Positions 26,912 to 35,653 of a DNA stretch of 64,000 nucleotides are shown here, piece by piece. Source of the stretch: Oscillatoria princeps RMCB-10 (GTDB lineage Bacteria > Cyanobacteriota > Cyanobacteriia > Cyanobacteriales > Oscillatoriaceae); NCBI GenBank assembly GCA_019359235.1, contig JAHHHT010000005.1:186001-250000 (forward strand), written 5' to 3'. Each line of letters starts with the position of its first letter. Position 1 is the first letter of the stretch. A program made the translations under genes and the position numbers. Below the pieces are notes generated by a model. The model ran no database searches. It saw nothing but the letters and a program-made list of their open reading frames with translations, and had not been told where the DNA came from.

Positions 26912-27343
26912 ATGGAAAACCTAGACCTGAATGAAGAAACCCTAAAAGCGGAGATTGCCCAAGCCAGAGCAGCCGCACAAATTGCGGATGCCACAGAGCC
27001 ACGCGCTCAGTCCGCTTACTACGATAAGAAGTCAAGCCACATTGTCATCGAACTGAGAAATGGAGCGAGTTTCCTGTTTCCCCCTGAGTTGGTTCAGGGT
27101 TTGGCGCTCGCCGCCCCCGATGAACTGGCTGAAGTGGAAGTCACCCCCTCTGGGAGCGGTTTGCACTGGGAAAAGTTGGATGTGGATCTGAGTATCCCAT
27201 CCTTAATGATGGGGATATTTGGAACTAAAGCCTGGATGGCTGAATTAGGTCGCACCGGCGGACGCGCCACCACAGAAGCAAAAGCGAAAGCAGCCCGCCA
27301 AAATGGCAAGCGAGGGGGGCGTCCGCGAAAACCAGCTCAATAG
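26912..27343 (+). CDS. DUF2442 domain protein with basic AT-hook-like tail
   Basis: 143 aa. The centre (SAYYDKKSSHIVIELRNGAS, FLFPPELVQGL, VTPSGSGLHWEKLDVDLSI) is a DUF2442 domain, a small fold often encoded beside DUF4160 toxin-like proteins as an antitoxin. No DUF4160 gene is adjacent here. The C-terminus is strongly basic (KAKAARQNGKRGGRPRKPAQ) and includes a GRPRKP AT-hook core, suggesting DNA binding. Transcribed away from the SH3 gene. Confidence 0.8.
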   Translation: MENLDLNEETLKAEIAQARAAAQIADATEPRAQSAYYDKKSSHIVIELRNGASFLFPPELVQGLALAAPDELAEVEVTPSGSGLHWEKLDVDLSIPSLMMGIFGTKAWMAELGRTGGRATTEAKAKAARQNGKRGGRPRKPAQ

Positions 27344-27383
27344 CAGCAGAACTTCTGACTGCTCCACCACCGGCACGACAGAC

Positions 27384-27410
27384 GTAGCACAGGCGTCTCG
27401 CCTGTGCTGC
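27384..27410. repeat. CACAGGCG..CGCCTGTG palindrome
   Basis: A copy of the dispersed ACAGGCG-TCT-CGCCTGT palindrome, lying between the convergent DUF2442 and methyltransferase genes. Related copies are at 45088, 46965, 51073 and 57264-57317. Confidence 0.6.
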
Positions 27411-27421
27411 TTACCCAACTC

Positions 27422-29308
27422 CTAAACTTTTTTCATAGCAATCAGGTAGTTAGCACTCGCTAACTCTTCATTAGCCCCCGGACTCAGCTGAGTGACAAAA
27501 TCTTTCTCCAAATACAGCAGGGGATTATCTATCAGCTCAGAAACCTTCATATTCTTGAACTTCTCAGCGACAGGTGCCGGCAGCCCCCGGATATAAGAGT
27601 TCAGGAACCAGATCAGGCACCACACCGGCAGCCCGCACTCCGGCACCCCATATTCTAGAATTTGCAAATCTCCCTCAAACAGATTCTTCAACCCGCTGCC
27701 GGTCATATTGTAGTAGTGGTCGGGATAGCCGTGAAAAGGTTGCATAAACGGAACTTGGATGTACAGAATCCCCCCCGGCTTGAGAACCCTAACAATCTCC
27801 CGCGCGCACTCAAAGGGATTCTTGACGTGTTCTAGGACGGCTAGGGAAAATACCGCATCAAAAACATTTGATTTAAACGGCAGTTTTTCGCCAATACCCA
27901 CAACATCGGTGGTGGGATAGTCAATGATTTCAAAATTGACTATGCTGTCCTCATACTTCCTTCTCAACCCGCAGCCGTTATCAAGGATGAGGCCATTAGG
28001 GAATTTTTTTATGATACTTTGAGCTACCGCATCGTAGTGATTCGCCGACACATTTGGGGCTGGCTTCACATTGCCATACTCTATCAAATCCTTGGTGAGA
28101 AAGTTATAGCTAGTCTGGCTCAAGCCAAACTCAGCCCCACAGCCACAGCACCGCAAGCCGGTGCCAATATCTTCAAGTCTCTCACTCTCGCAGACAGGAC
28201 AGCGCAGACTCTCTCGAATTTTTTGGAGTTTCTTTGTTTTAGCAGTTTGGAAATCTTCAATAAATTTCCCTGAAATCAACAGAGGCAGGGGCAATCGGTA
28301 TTCCTGTCCCTGGATAAAGAACTGGATGAACCAAGACTCTCCTGGTTCAAGGTCAGTCACTGACAAATAATGTCGGAACCCCAGCACGCAATGCTGGGGA
28401 TAAATCGCTTCTACATCCGGACGGCTGACAGTCTCTAAAGGGCGAGCGTATGTGCCTGAATTGCGAAGGGTTGGCTGTTCAATCGGATGCTCGGACATAA
28501 TCCAGCCGGCAATCCAAGTCAAGTGAGAGGCAATTTCGTCGTTTAACTGCGGGAAATCTAGAGAGTAGATAAAAGGCAGCTTGTCTTGATTTTGACTGAT
28601 TAAATCTCCAAAAGATTCCTCGGCTATCGACAAAGTGACGGGAAAACTGTATTCCCGGCCATCGATAAAGAAATAAAGCAACCAAGATTCTTCTAAAAAC
28701 AGGTCAGCCACTGACAAGTAATGTTGGAATGCCACCCTGTACTGGTGGGGATAAGCCGCTTTTACATCCCGCCCGCTCTCAATGGACAGAGCGTGAGCGT
28801 ATGTGCTATAATTGCAAAGGGTTGGCCCTTGAATCGGACGGTCAGCCGCAACCCATCCCCTCAGCAAAATCCAAGGAGAAGTCACCTTATCGTTTAACTT
28901 GGGAGAATCCATACCCCAGGTAAAAAAGTCGGAATATAGGTCTTGGCTGTCTGCGCCTTCAAAGGCTTTACTGGAAATTGAAAAAGGGATGGGAAAACTG
29001 TATTCCTGGCTTGCGAGCGAGAAATGGACAGACCACTGCAAACAGTCTTCTGGGGAGAGGTCAAGCAGTGACACACAATGCCGGAATCCCAGCACATGCC
29101 GGTCGGGATACTCCGCTCGGACATCAGGACGGCTGGTGAGGGTTAGGGGACGAGTGTAAGTGCCGGTGTTGCGGAGGGTTGGGCGTCCAATCGGATGTTC
29201 AGCCGCAATCCAGCCCTGGATGACCAGCAAGGGTGATGTGATGTCCTCGTTGAGTTGCGGTAAATCTATACAGTATCTAAATGGCTGGTAAGACGGGTCT
29301 TGGTTCAT
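27422..29308 (-). CDS. SAM methyltransferase with three N-terminal tandem repeats and a zinc ribbon
   Basis: 628 aa. Residues ~10-113, 126-235 and 247-355 are three homologous repeats, each with the pattern GW(I/V)..(E/D)(H/R)PI..PTL.N..TYA(R/H)(P/A)L....RDV/RPDV.A.YP....F.H.LS..DL, then a W..F...G.EYSFP strand pair. This pattern resembles a beta-sandwich module seen N-terminal in some bacterial glycosyltransferases. A four-Cys ribbon follows (CPVCESERLEDIGTGLRCCG), then a class I methyltransferase (LILDNGCGLR; FDAVFSLAVLEHVKNP; LKPGGILYIQVP). The layout suggests modification of a glycan or glycolipid. No sugar genes are adjacent. Confidence 0.82.
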   Translation of the reverse strand: MNQDPSYQPFRYCIDLPQLNEDITSPLLVIQGWIAAEHPIGRPTLRNTGTYTRPLTLTSRPDVRAEYPDRHVLGFRHCVSLLDLSPEDCLQWSVHFSLASQEYSFPIPFSISSKAFEGADSQDLYSDFFTWGMDSPKLNDKVTSPWILLRGWVAADRPIQGPTLCNYSTYAHALSIESGRDVKAAYPHQYRVAFQHYLSVADLFLEESWLLYFFIDGREYSFPVTLSIAEESFGDLISQNQDKLPFIYSLDFPQLNDEIASHLTWIAGWIMSEHPIEQPTLRNSGTYARPLETVSRPDVEAIYPQHCVLGFRHYLSVTDLEPGESWFIQFFIQGQEYRLPLPLLISGKFIEDFQTAKTKKLQKIRESLRCPVCESERLEDIGTGLRCCGCGAEFGLSQTSYNFLTKDLIEYGNVKPAPNVSANHYDAVAQSIIKKFPNGLILDNGCGLRRKYEDSIVNFEIIDYPTTDVVGIGEKLPFKSNVFDAVFSLAVLEHVKNPFECAREIVRVLKPGGILYIQVPFMQPFHGYPDHYYNMTGSGLKNLFEGDLQILEYGVPECGLPVWCLIWFLNSYIRGLPAPVAEKFKNMKVSELIDNPLLYLEKDFVTQLSPGANEELASANYLIAMKKV

Positions 29309-29344
29309 TCTGAGTCACGGCGTCTGGATGACATACTATTTTTA

Positions 29345-29452
29345 CATTGCACAGCGCGTCGGATGAACTCTTCTTCTCTTTCCCCCCCTCCCCGTGAACG
29401 GGGAGGGGGTTGGGGGGTGGGGTTCCGAATCGGCAAAGAGTGTTGCGTCATC
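29345..29452. mobile_element. MITE-like element A, degenerate copy
   Basis: Starts near CATTGCACAGC and contains the CCCCCCTCCCCGTG..CGGGGAGGGGGTTGGGG core. The right end (GTGTTGCGTC) is degenerate. It lies upstream of the methyltransferase gene. Boundaries are approximate. Confidence 0.6.
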
Positions 29453-29724
29453 CCGGTGCGACACCCCTATTTTACGGGCGAGCCGGTTTAAAATAAACTC
29501 CAAGCGATTTTTTTCGCCGGCACTCTTCATCAATTGTGTCCTTGGACTGCATCAAGCAAGGGACAGCCGGCACGCACAAGCTTTTCATAACCTATCACAG
29601 CGCTCCACCCGGGTATCTGCCTTCCCCGCCACCGGCACCCCTCGGGGACAGTTGGCCAAATCCAGGCATTGTCCCCCGCTCCCTTACCCCCCGCGACCGA
29701 GCTCCAAAGCTCCAGAACTCCCTG

Positions 29725-29819
29725 TGCTCCCCCTCTCCCCTCGTGGGAGAGGGGGCTGGGGGGTGAGGGTTAGCTCCCCCTCTCCCCTCGTGGGAGAGGG
29801 GGCTGGGGGGTGAGGGGTT
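29725..29819. repeat. Two tandem CCCTCTCCC..GGGAGAGGG hairpin units
   Basis: Two ~48-bp direct copies, each CCCCCTCTCCCCTCGTGGGA plus GAGGGGGCTGGGGGGTGAGG, lie in the leader of the first peroxiredoxin gene. A further copy is at 32580-32620. Confidence 0.8.
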
Positions 29820-29864
29820 AGCGCCGGCTCTCACCGGCGTGCACAGTCTACTCAAAATCGTTAT

Positions 29865-29879
29865 GACTATGATATAGTC
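29865..29879. promoter_or_regulatory. Possible operator upstream of the 2-Cys peroxiredoxin gene
   Basis: GACTAT-GAT-ATAGTC is a 6+6 inverted repeat about 110 nt upstream of the ATG, within an AT-rich promoter-like patch. It could bind a Fur/PerR- or LysR-type redox regulator, but it matches no consensus I can name. Confidence 0.25.
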
Positions 29880-29986
29880 TTAACAGTTCGTAAAGAATCA
29901 GTCGTTGCCTGCCAGGGTAAGCTCTAAATTGTCTTACCCGCGCTCGCGCACGAGTAGACGCACAAACATTGTAGGAGAATCAGCTC

Positions 29987-30595
29987 ATGGCTCATCACAC
30001 AGAAGGATGTCTTCGGGTTGGCCAATCTGCCCCCGACTTCACGGCAACGGCTGTGGTCGATCAGGAATTCAAGACCATTAAACTGTCTGACTATCGCGGC
30101 AAGAATTATGTAGTCTTGTTCTTCTACCCCCTTGACTTTACCTTCGTGTGCCCCACGGAAATCATAGCGTTCAGCGATCGCTATGAAGAATTCAGCAAAC
30201 TGGGAACCGAAGTCCTCGGCGTCTCGGTTGACAGCGAATTCTCCCACTTGGCGTGGATTCAAACCGACCGCAAGCAAGGCGGCGTGGGCGATCTCAGCTA
30301 TCCCCTCGTTTCCGACATCAAGAAAGAAATAAGCGCCGCCTACAACGTCCTCGATCCCGAAGCTGGAATCGCCCTGCGCGGTTTGTTCATCATTGACAAA
30401 GAAGGGATTATCCAGCACGCCACCATCAACAACCTGGCCTTTGGGCGCAACGTGGATGAGACGCTGCGGACACTGCAAGCCATTCAGTACGTCCAGTCTC
30501 ACCCGGATGAAGTCTGCCCCGCCGGCTGGAAGCCCGGGGAAAAGACCATGACTCCCGACCCCGTGAAGTCCAAGGAATACTTTGCGGCTGTTTAA
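29987..30595 (+). CDS. Typical 2-Cys peroxiredoxin
   Basis: 202 aa. Reduces hydrogen peroxide and organic peroxides using thioredoxin. The peroxidatic Cys lies in [10 protein letters not shown] (~C55) and the resolving Cys in DEVCPAGW (~C177), with the conserved LRGLFIID and the C-terminal extension typical of the AhpC/Prx1 class. Ribosome site GTAGGAGAA precedes ATG. A hairpin follows, and a second peroxiredoxin-like gene starts 69 nt downstream on the same strand. Confidence 0.96.
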   Translation: MAHHTEGCLRVGQSAPDFTATAVVDQEFKTIKLSDYRGKNYVVLFFYPLDFTFVCPTEIIAFSDRYEEFSKLGTEVLGVSVDSEFSHLAWIQTDRKQGGVGDLSYPLVSDIKKEISAAYNVLDPEAGIALRGLFIIDKEGIIQHATINNLAFGRNVDETLRTLQAIQYVQSHPDEVCPAGWKPGEKTMTPDPVKSKEYFAAV

Positions 30596-30603
30596 TTCCT
30601 AAC

Positions 30604-30631
30604 AGTGGGGTGCGTTTCAGCGCACCCCACT
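30604..30631. terminator. Hairpin between the two peroxiredoxin genes
   Basis: Perfect 11-bp arms AGTGGGGTGCG and CGCACCCCACT with a 6-nt loop, 8 nt after the stop. It may attenuate read-through into the next gene and belongs to the dispersed GGGTGCG hairpin family. Confidence 0.6.
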
Positions 30632-30663
30632 TCATTTAAAGCAGCAGGAGATCCCCACAACCT

Positions 30664-31206
30664 ATGCTCACTTCTACTGATTTCACCGGCTTAATAAATC
30701 AGCGCTTCTTTCAAAACTTTTTACCGATTCCAGCTACCAATAAATTTTACCCCGAAGTCTGCCCGCCGGACTTTGAACTGCCAGACATCACCAATGGCGG
30801 GCGGGTGAAAATATCAGACTACAGGAAGAAGCAGCCGGTCGTACTGGCTTTTACGCGCATCTTTACCGAAAAGCAATATTGCCCCTTGTGCTACCCGCAC
30901 ATTATAGAACTGAACACTCACTACGAGCGCTTCACAGAAAAAGGGGCTGAAGTGCTGATGATAACTAGCACCGACGAGAGGCAAAGCAAAATTGTCGTCA
31001 AAGATTTGGGGTTAAAAATGCCCTTGCTCAGCGATCCGGGCTGCGGCGTTTTCCGCCGGTACCAGACCGGTCAAGCCCTGGGCGCTCCCCTGCCGGCGCA
31101 GTTTGTGCTTGACGAACAGGGGAAATTGTGCTACAGGCACTTGTTCTCCTTCCTGGAGCCGAATGCCGGTGTTGAGAGACTGCTGGCTGTGCTGGATTCA
31201 CTGTGA
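30664..31206 (+). CDS. AhpC/TSA-family peroxiredoxin-like protein
   Basis: 180 aa thioredoxin fold. VCPPDFELPDI and PVVLAFTRIF are typical AhpC/TSA strands; the active-site region reads EKQYCPLCYPHI, a CxxC (C73, C76) rather than the TxxC of classical peroxiredoxins, so a PrxQ/Prx-like-2 or thioredoxin-like reductase is possible. FVLDEQGKLCYRHL closes the fold. It follows the 2-Cys peroxiredoxin gene and may be co-expressed under oxidative stress. Substrate unknown. Confidence 0.85.
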   Translation: MLTSTDFTGLINQRFFQNFLPIPATNKFYPEVCPPDFELPDITNGGRVKISDYRKKQPVVLAFTRIFTEKQYCPLCYPHIIELNTHYERFTEKGAEVLMITSTDERQSKIVVKDLGLKMPLLSDPGCGVFRRYQTGQALGAPLPAQFVLDEQGKLCYRHLFSFLEPNAGVERLLAVLDSL

Positions 31207-31336
31207 ATTCAGCTAGTAAGCTATTGCGCATTGAATTTGCACTATATATCTCTATCCCCTCGTTATCCCCTTCCAGGCTGTAGGGGCGGGAAAGAGTGCC
31301 CGCCCTGGGAACGAGGATTGGCGAGGATTCCAATAT

Positions 31337-32377
31337 TTAAAGGCGCACCTGCGACAAATCGCGGCGGGGGTTGAAACTGCGAATCGCCTTAAGCTTCTCG
31401 TAATAGTCGCGCTCGATAGGGGTGATCTCCTTAGGAGGCACAATTAAAATCCGCGCCAAAAGGTCGCCGCGCCCGCCCTTCGGGTTTGGCCACCCCTTGC
31501 CGCGCAGCCGCAGCGATTGTCCAGAACGAATGCCGTGAGGGACACTCACCGTCACCATCCCATCCGGCGTCGGGACTTCAATTTGAGCGCCCAGCACCGC
31601 CTCATCGGGAGCCACCGGCACCTCGCACACCAGATTTTCCCCCTCAAACTGGAAAAACGAGTGAGGCTGGATTTCCACCGTCAAGTACAAATCTCCCCGC
31701 TGCTGGCTGTAGGCGTTCATCTGGCCTTTGCCCCGAACGCGAATGCGGCTTTTCGGCTTAGCGCCGGCAGGAATCCGCACCTCAATCGTCTCACTCCCCA
31801 GACTGATGCGCTTGCTCACCCCGTGAAACGCTTCCGACAGGGTGAGGGAGATGCTTCCCTCCCTATCTGCAGAGCCACCGGCTGACCGCTCTGCAAAACC
31901 AGAAGAAAAATCCTCAACCCCGCTGTAGCCGCCAAAACCTGGCCCGCTCGAGCTAGTGCGGTAGTTGTAATTCCAGCGCCCATTGCGACCGGCACTCGCA
32001 CCCGCACCGGCACCCCCAGCGCGACCGAGCAATTCATTAATAAACTCATCAAAACTGCCGAACTGGCTGAAGTCGAAGTCACTAAAGTTTACCCCGGCAC
32101 CTGGCCATCCAGCCCCAGCCCCAGCCCCAGCCCCAGCCCCAGCCTGCTTCCAGTATTGGCCGAATTGGTCGTATTTTTTGCGCTTGTCGGGATCTGACAA
32201 AACCTCATAAGCTTCGCTAACTTCCTTAAAGCGAGCTTCCGCCTCCCGATTGCCCGGGTTCATGTCCGGGTGGTACTTGCGAGCCAGTTTGCGGTATGTC
32301 TTTTTAATCTCGTCCGCACTGGCGGTTTTGGTCACTCCCAAGATCGCGTAATAGTCCTTGAAATCGGTCGCAGCCAT
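31337..32377 (-). CDS. Class B DnaJ (CbpA-like J-domain co-chaperone)
   Basis: 346 aa. The J domain (~8-73) has the HPD motif (36-38) in [17 protein letters not shown] Gly/Ala/Phe-rich linker includes a perfect AGAGAGAGAG run, then a C-terminal peptide-binding domain ([73 protein letters not shown]). The Cys-rich zinc domain of class A DnaJ is absent. It stimulates DnaK ATPase and delivers substrates. No dnaK is nearby. The GCCCCA-type hexamer repeat at ~32103-32143 encodes the AG run. Confidence 0.93.
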   Translation of the reverse strand: MAATDFKDYYAILGVTKTASADEIKKTYRKLARKYHPDMNPGNREAEARFKEVSEAYEVLSDPDKRKKYDQFGQYWKQAGAGAGAGAGAGWPGAGVNFSDFDFSQFGSFDEFINELLGRAGGAGAGASAGRNGRWNYNYRTSSSGPGFGGYSGVEDFSSGFAERSAGGSADREGSISLTLSEAFHGVSKRISLGSETIEVRIPAGAKPKSRIRVRGKGQMNAYSQQRGDLYLTVEIQPHSFFQFEGENLVCEVPVAPDEAVLGAQIEVPTPDGMVTVSVPHGIRSGQSLRLRGKGWPNPKGGRGDLLARILIVPPKEITPIERDYYEKLKAIRSFNPRRDLSQVRL

Positions 32378-32855
32378 TCACCAGCCTCCTCTCCTTTAAA
32401 AATTCAGTGTAAAGTTTTTTGTCGGCGTCTTCCTAAGGCTGCCTGACTGCGCCGATTGCAGCCAACCGCTAGCCAGTGGGTGCAGTGGGCGCTGCCCGAG
32501 TCGCCCTCACCCCCGACTTCTCTTCCACCCCACCCCCCCTCCCCCCGGAGAGGGGAACTTCAACCCGCTCTTTTTTTACTCCCCCTCTCCTTCTGGGAGA
32601 GGGGGCTGGGGGGTGAGGGGATTCGGTCTGTGTGGGCAAACTTTCCCCACTCTACTAACTTCAAGGTAGCCAAGCTCTGGCTCCGGTCAAGTTCGGTTCT
32701 TTCTCAGGTTGCGATCGCAATTTCCGCACCCCCGAGCTACCGCACATCTAATTTGCTTTGTATGAAGTTAGTTTTAACGCCATTTTTATTTTTTAAAACC
32801 CTCTTTAGGCGCGAACATCACCACAGTTTAATAGTAAATTAAATGCCTGACTGTA
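32378..32855. other. Repeat-bearing intergenic region
   Basis: Holds CCCTCTCC..GGAGAGGGGGCTGGGGGGTGAGG (32580-32620) and an element-A-like CCCACCCCCCCTCCCC patch (~32523-32545), plus a GCGATCGC octamer near 32709. No gene is supported. Confidence 0.45.
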
Positions 32856-32912
32856 GAGACGCGACATCTCGCGTCTCTACAATACGACATGTCGCGTCTC
32901 CACAATACCGGT
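32855..32912. repeat. Paired AGACGCGACAT..CGCGTCTC palindromes
   Basis: GTAGAGACGCGA..TCGCGTCTCTAC is followed by CGACATGTCG. It overlaps the 3' end of the P-loop kinase gene and supplies its last codons. Relatives occur at 48727-48750 and 63050-63076. Confidence 0.65.
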
Positions 32913-33392
32913 GTGGCGTCTCAGCCGGTCGAGACCATCTGGGAGAGCCGGTGGGGCGTCGCAGAGGTGCCGGTGCATCTGCAAAATCACCTCCTCTGGA
33001 ACTTGGCGGCGGCGCTGCTGATTCCGTTCCAGACACAGCCCCACCGGCACATCCAGCCACAAGCCGGTGATCTGGGTAAAGCCGGCAGCTCTGGCGAGTT
33101 CGACAGCCGCTCGCCGCTGCTGGCGAACAGCATTCGTAGCATCGTAAATCGCTGTGCGCACCGGCTTCCCCGGTGCATTTTTCAGAATTGGCCCGACCGC
33201 CAGCCGAAATTGGCGCTCCACTTGACTCCAGATTAAAGGCCAAGATCCCTGTACCGCCTCATCTCCGAACAGCTGAGCCCGAATCGCATCTGTAGAAATC
33301 AGCCGCCAGTGCGGGAATTCTGCAATCAGCTGCTGCGCGAGAGTTGACTTGCCACTCCCGGGAATCCCAATCATCAAAATGAGTCGGCTCAT
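32877..33392 (-). CDS. P-loop kinase-like ATPase
   Basis: 171 aa. The Walker A sequence GIPGSGKST (~9-17) follows the first strand, then LISTDAIRAQLFGD (the STD of zeta-toxin/polynucleotide-kinase-like folds), AIYDATNA and LCLERNQQRRRQVPEEVI (an LID-type Arg segment). This looks like a small-molecule, tRNA or nucleotide kinase of the AAA_33 group. The last residues (TGIVETRHVVL) are encoded by a dispersed palindrome, so the native C-terminus may have been altered. Substrate unknown; no partner antitoxin is seen. Confidence 0.82.
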   Translation of the reverse strand: MSRLILMIGIPGSGKSTLAQQLIAEFPHWRLISTDAIRAQLFGDEAVQGSWPLIWSQVERQFRLAVGPILKNAPGKPVRTAIYDATNAVRQQRRAAVELARAAGFTQITGLWLDVPVGLCLERNQQRRRQVPEEVILQMHRHLCDAPPALPDGLDRLRRHTGIVETRHVVL

Positions 33393-33539
33393 CAGTTACT
33401 TATCTCTGGGAAAGTGAGAACTGCAGCAGACTTGGGCGTGCCCTTCCACAGCCTTTCAGCACAATCCAACTGCTCGCCAATAGCCGGCGCTGGAAATGTG
33501 CGCGAGTTATCAGGCCAAAAAAAAGTTTTGGGTGAGGGC

Positions 33540-33570
33540 TTTTCAATCCCTGACAGGGATTCTTAAAAAC
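33540..33570 (-). repeat. CRISPR-repeat-like solitary unit
   Basis: On the minus strand it begins GTTTTTAAGAATCCCTGTCA and ends GGGATTGAAAA. The AATCCCTG..CAGGGATT hairpin and terminal ATTGAAA are typical of cyanobacterial CRISPR repeats. There is only one unit, with no second repeat at spacer distance. Confidence 0.5.
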
Positions 33571-33672
33571 CAGATCCGCGCCATTTCCAGATAATAGCAC
33601 ATTCCCAGCACAACGACCGTGCCGGCACGACAGCCAACCCCAGGCTGCGACGCCCGGGGCTGCAAGCACTGA

Positions 33673-34962
33673 CTAAATGACGGTCCTGTCGGGAATTACC
33701 GCATTTTTCAGCACGACAACAATGCCGCTGCGGATGTAGAAACCTTCGCTCTCGCGATTGGCCTCTTCCACCCTGTCTTTATTGACAATTTGCACATGCC
33801 GGCCTATGCGGGCATTTTTGTCAACAATGGCGCGGCGAATCAGAGTTTCGGCACCGATGCCCAAGGGTACGCCGCCTTTTTGCATGCCTGACTGGCGCTC
33901 TGCAAAGGGCTCGTAGAAGTCAGACCCCATCAGCAGAGAATCTTCGATAACGCAGCCGGCTTCCACGCGGGTGCGCACCCCCAAAACCGAGTGTTCGATG
34001 CGGCACTCTTTGAGAATGCAGCCTTCGCTAATCATCGATTCCGTGACGTGGCAGTCCAAAAGCTTCGAGGGCGGCAAATTGCGGGCGCGAGTGTAAATCG
34101 GAGCCGTTTCGTCGTAGAAGCTGAAACGCGGATGAGGCTGGTGCGTCAGAGCCAAATTAGCGTCATAGAACGCCTCAATCGTTCCGATATCTTCCCAGTA
34201 GCCATCAAACAAATAGGCTTGAACATTGTAGTCCTTCGCCGAAGCGGGAATAATTTCTTTCCCGAAATCAGTCTGTTCTAGGGATTCCTTGAGCAGCTTG
34301 CTGAGGACCTCTTTTTTGAAGACATAGATCCCCATCGACGCGATATAGGGAGATTGCTTCGCCTGTTCTGGCGTCAGCCCCAGTTGGGTGGTGTCCACCT
34401 GCATGTTGAGCAGGGCATCCCCTTTGGGCTTTTCGCTGAAGGCCACCACCCGACCGCTGCCGTCAATTTTCAGCAGACCGAAATCAGAGGCGCGTTTCTC
34501 GTCCACCGGCAGCACCGACAGCGTGATATCTGCGCCGGTTTCCCGGTGGCGCTGCACGAACTGGCGATAGTCCATGCGGTAGAGGTGATCCCCAGACAGA
34601 ATCAGGTACTCGTCTACGTCCCACTCCTGGAACAGCCACAGATACTGGCGCACCGCGTCCGCCGTTCCCTGAAACCAGTTAGGGTTTTCCTGGGTTTGCT
34701 GGGCGGCGAGCACTTCCACAAACCCCTCGCTGAAGCCCGGGAAGTTGTAGGTGCGCGAAAGGTGGCGATTCAGGGAAGCCGAGTTGAACTGGGTGAGGAC
34801 GTAGATTTTGTAAATCTCTGAGTTAATGCAGTTACTGACCGGAATGTCAATCAGTCGGTACTTGCCTGCAATGGGAACCGCCGGTTTGGCCCGCAGCTTG
34901 GTCAGCGGGTAAAGGCGGGTGCCCGCGCCCCCACCGAGAATGATCCCTAATACTTTTTTCAA
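33673..34962 (-). CDS. glgC: Glucose-1-phosphate adenylyltransferase
   Basis: 429 aa, the usual cyanobacterial length. Makes ADP-glucose, the committed step of glycogen synthesis, allosterically activated by 3-phosphoglycerate. Motifs: [20 protein letters not shown] (nucleotide site), [31 protein letters not shown] (glucose-1-phosphate Lys), [13 protein letters not shown], and the C-terminal left-handed beta helix ([14 protein letters not shown]-like) with the conserved Lys of the regulator site. ATG start. Stand-alone. Its leader carries a mobile element A copy ~130 bp upstream. Confidence 0.97.
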   Translation of the reverse strand: MKKVLGIILGGGAGTRLYPLTKLRAKPAVPIAGKYRLIDIPVSNCINSEIYKIYVLTQFNSASLNRHLSRTYNFPGFSEGFVEVLAAQQTQENPNWFQGTADAVRQYLWLFQEWDVDEYLILSGDHLYRMDYRQFVQRHRETGADITLSVLPVDEKRASDFGLLKIDGSGRVVAFSEKPKGDALLNMQVDTTQLGLTPEQAKQSPYIASMGIYVFKKEVLSKLLKESLEQTDFGKEIIPASAKDYNVQAYLFDGYWEDIGTIEAFYDANLALTHQPHPRFSFYDETAPIYTRARNLPPSKLLDCHVTESMISEGCILKECRIEHSVLGVRTRVEAGCVIEDSLLMGSDFYEPFAERQSGMQKGGVPLGIGAETLIRRAIVDKNARIGRHVQIVNKDRVEEANRESEGFYIRSGIVVVLKNAVIPDRTVI

Positions 34963-35091
34963 GAAAAAATCTCCCTACTGCCATTGATCTTTCAAGTCCA
35001 GTGTCTGATTGTGTGGGATCGTTGGCAAGGGGGGAGCGCAGAAACATCTGAGAGCGCTTTGGCACCTGTGGCGTCCAAGCGGGCAACAGCC

Positions 35092-35214
35092 AGCGCTGCA
35101 CATTGTTGGGATAAAGAACCCCACCCCCCAACCCCCTCCCCGTCCACGGGGAGGGGGAGGAAGAGGGAATTTTCCAGAACGTCGAAAAAGTTTCAATCAT
35201 CCTGGTGCAGCGCC
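35092..35214. mobile_element. MITE-like element A, copy with near-perfect target duplication
   Basis: 123 bp, ends AGCGCTGCACA and GGTGCAGCGCC, flanked by CAACAGCC (35084-35091) and CAATAGCC (35215-35222), a 7/8 direct repeat. It lies between glgC and the inhibitor-like gene. Confidence 0.8.
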
Positions 35215-35230
35215 CAATAGCCTGCGGAAA

Positions 35231-35506
35231 TTACTTCTCACCCACCAGGCGCAGCTTCTGGGAGAGTCTCAGATACCGCACCCAAGGCTGGTCGGACAGC
35301 TCCGCCACCGCCGAAGCTGATAGCGTTGCAGTGAACAGCTGCCGCCGGCTCGCCACCCCGCTGACGCCCAGTCTTTCTAAGAAAGCAGCTTCAGCCGTGT
35401 CTGGGGCTGACCGCAAGTCGATAAAGACCGCCAAATTGCGCTCTTCTGGGTCTTGAACCTCTTGCATCGCCTTTGCCAGCGCTGCATCTAGTTTGCTGTA
35501 ATTCAT
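35231..35506 (-). CDS. Small protein resembling a stand-alone subtilase propeptide/inhibitor
   Basis: 91 aa, no signal peptide. LAVFIDLRSAPDTAEAAFLE, LFTATLSASAVAELSD and QPWVRYLRLSQKLRLV form the strand-helix-strand-helix order of peptidase inhibitor I9-like folds. It lies 147 nt downstream of the subtilase locus on the same strand, so it may chaperone or inhibit that protease. The assignment rests on pattern and context only. Confidence 0.6.
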   Translation of the reverse strand: MNYSKLDAALAKAMQEVQDPEERNLAVFIDLRSAPDTAEAAFLERLGVSGVASRRQLFTATLSASAVAELSDQPWVRYLRLSQKLRLVGEK

Positions 35507-35653
35507 GGGAAATCCCCCAACGAGACAGCCACCGCCTCAACAGTTTTTTATAAATTCGATTGAATACTTTTTATATATTATAGCAAATGTTCGCCGTTTG
35601 TGCGAAACGGCGAACAATCTAATTAAGAACAATCAACCGGACAGCTATAGCGC

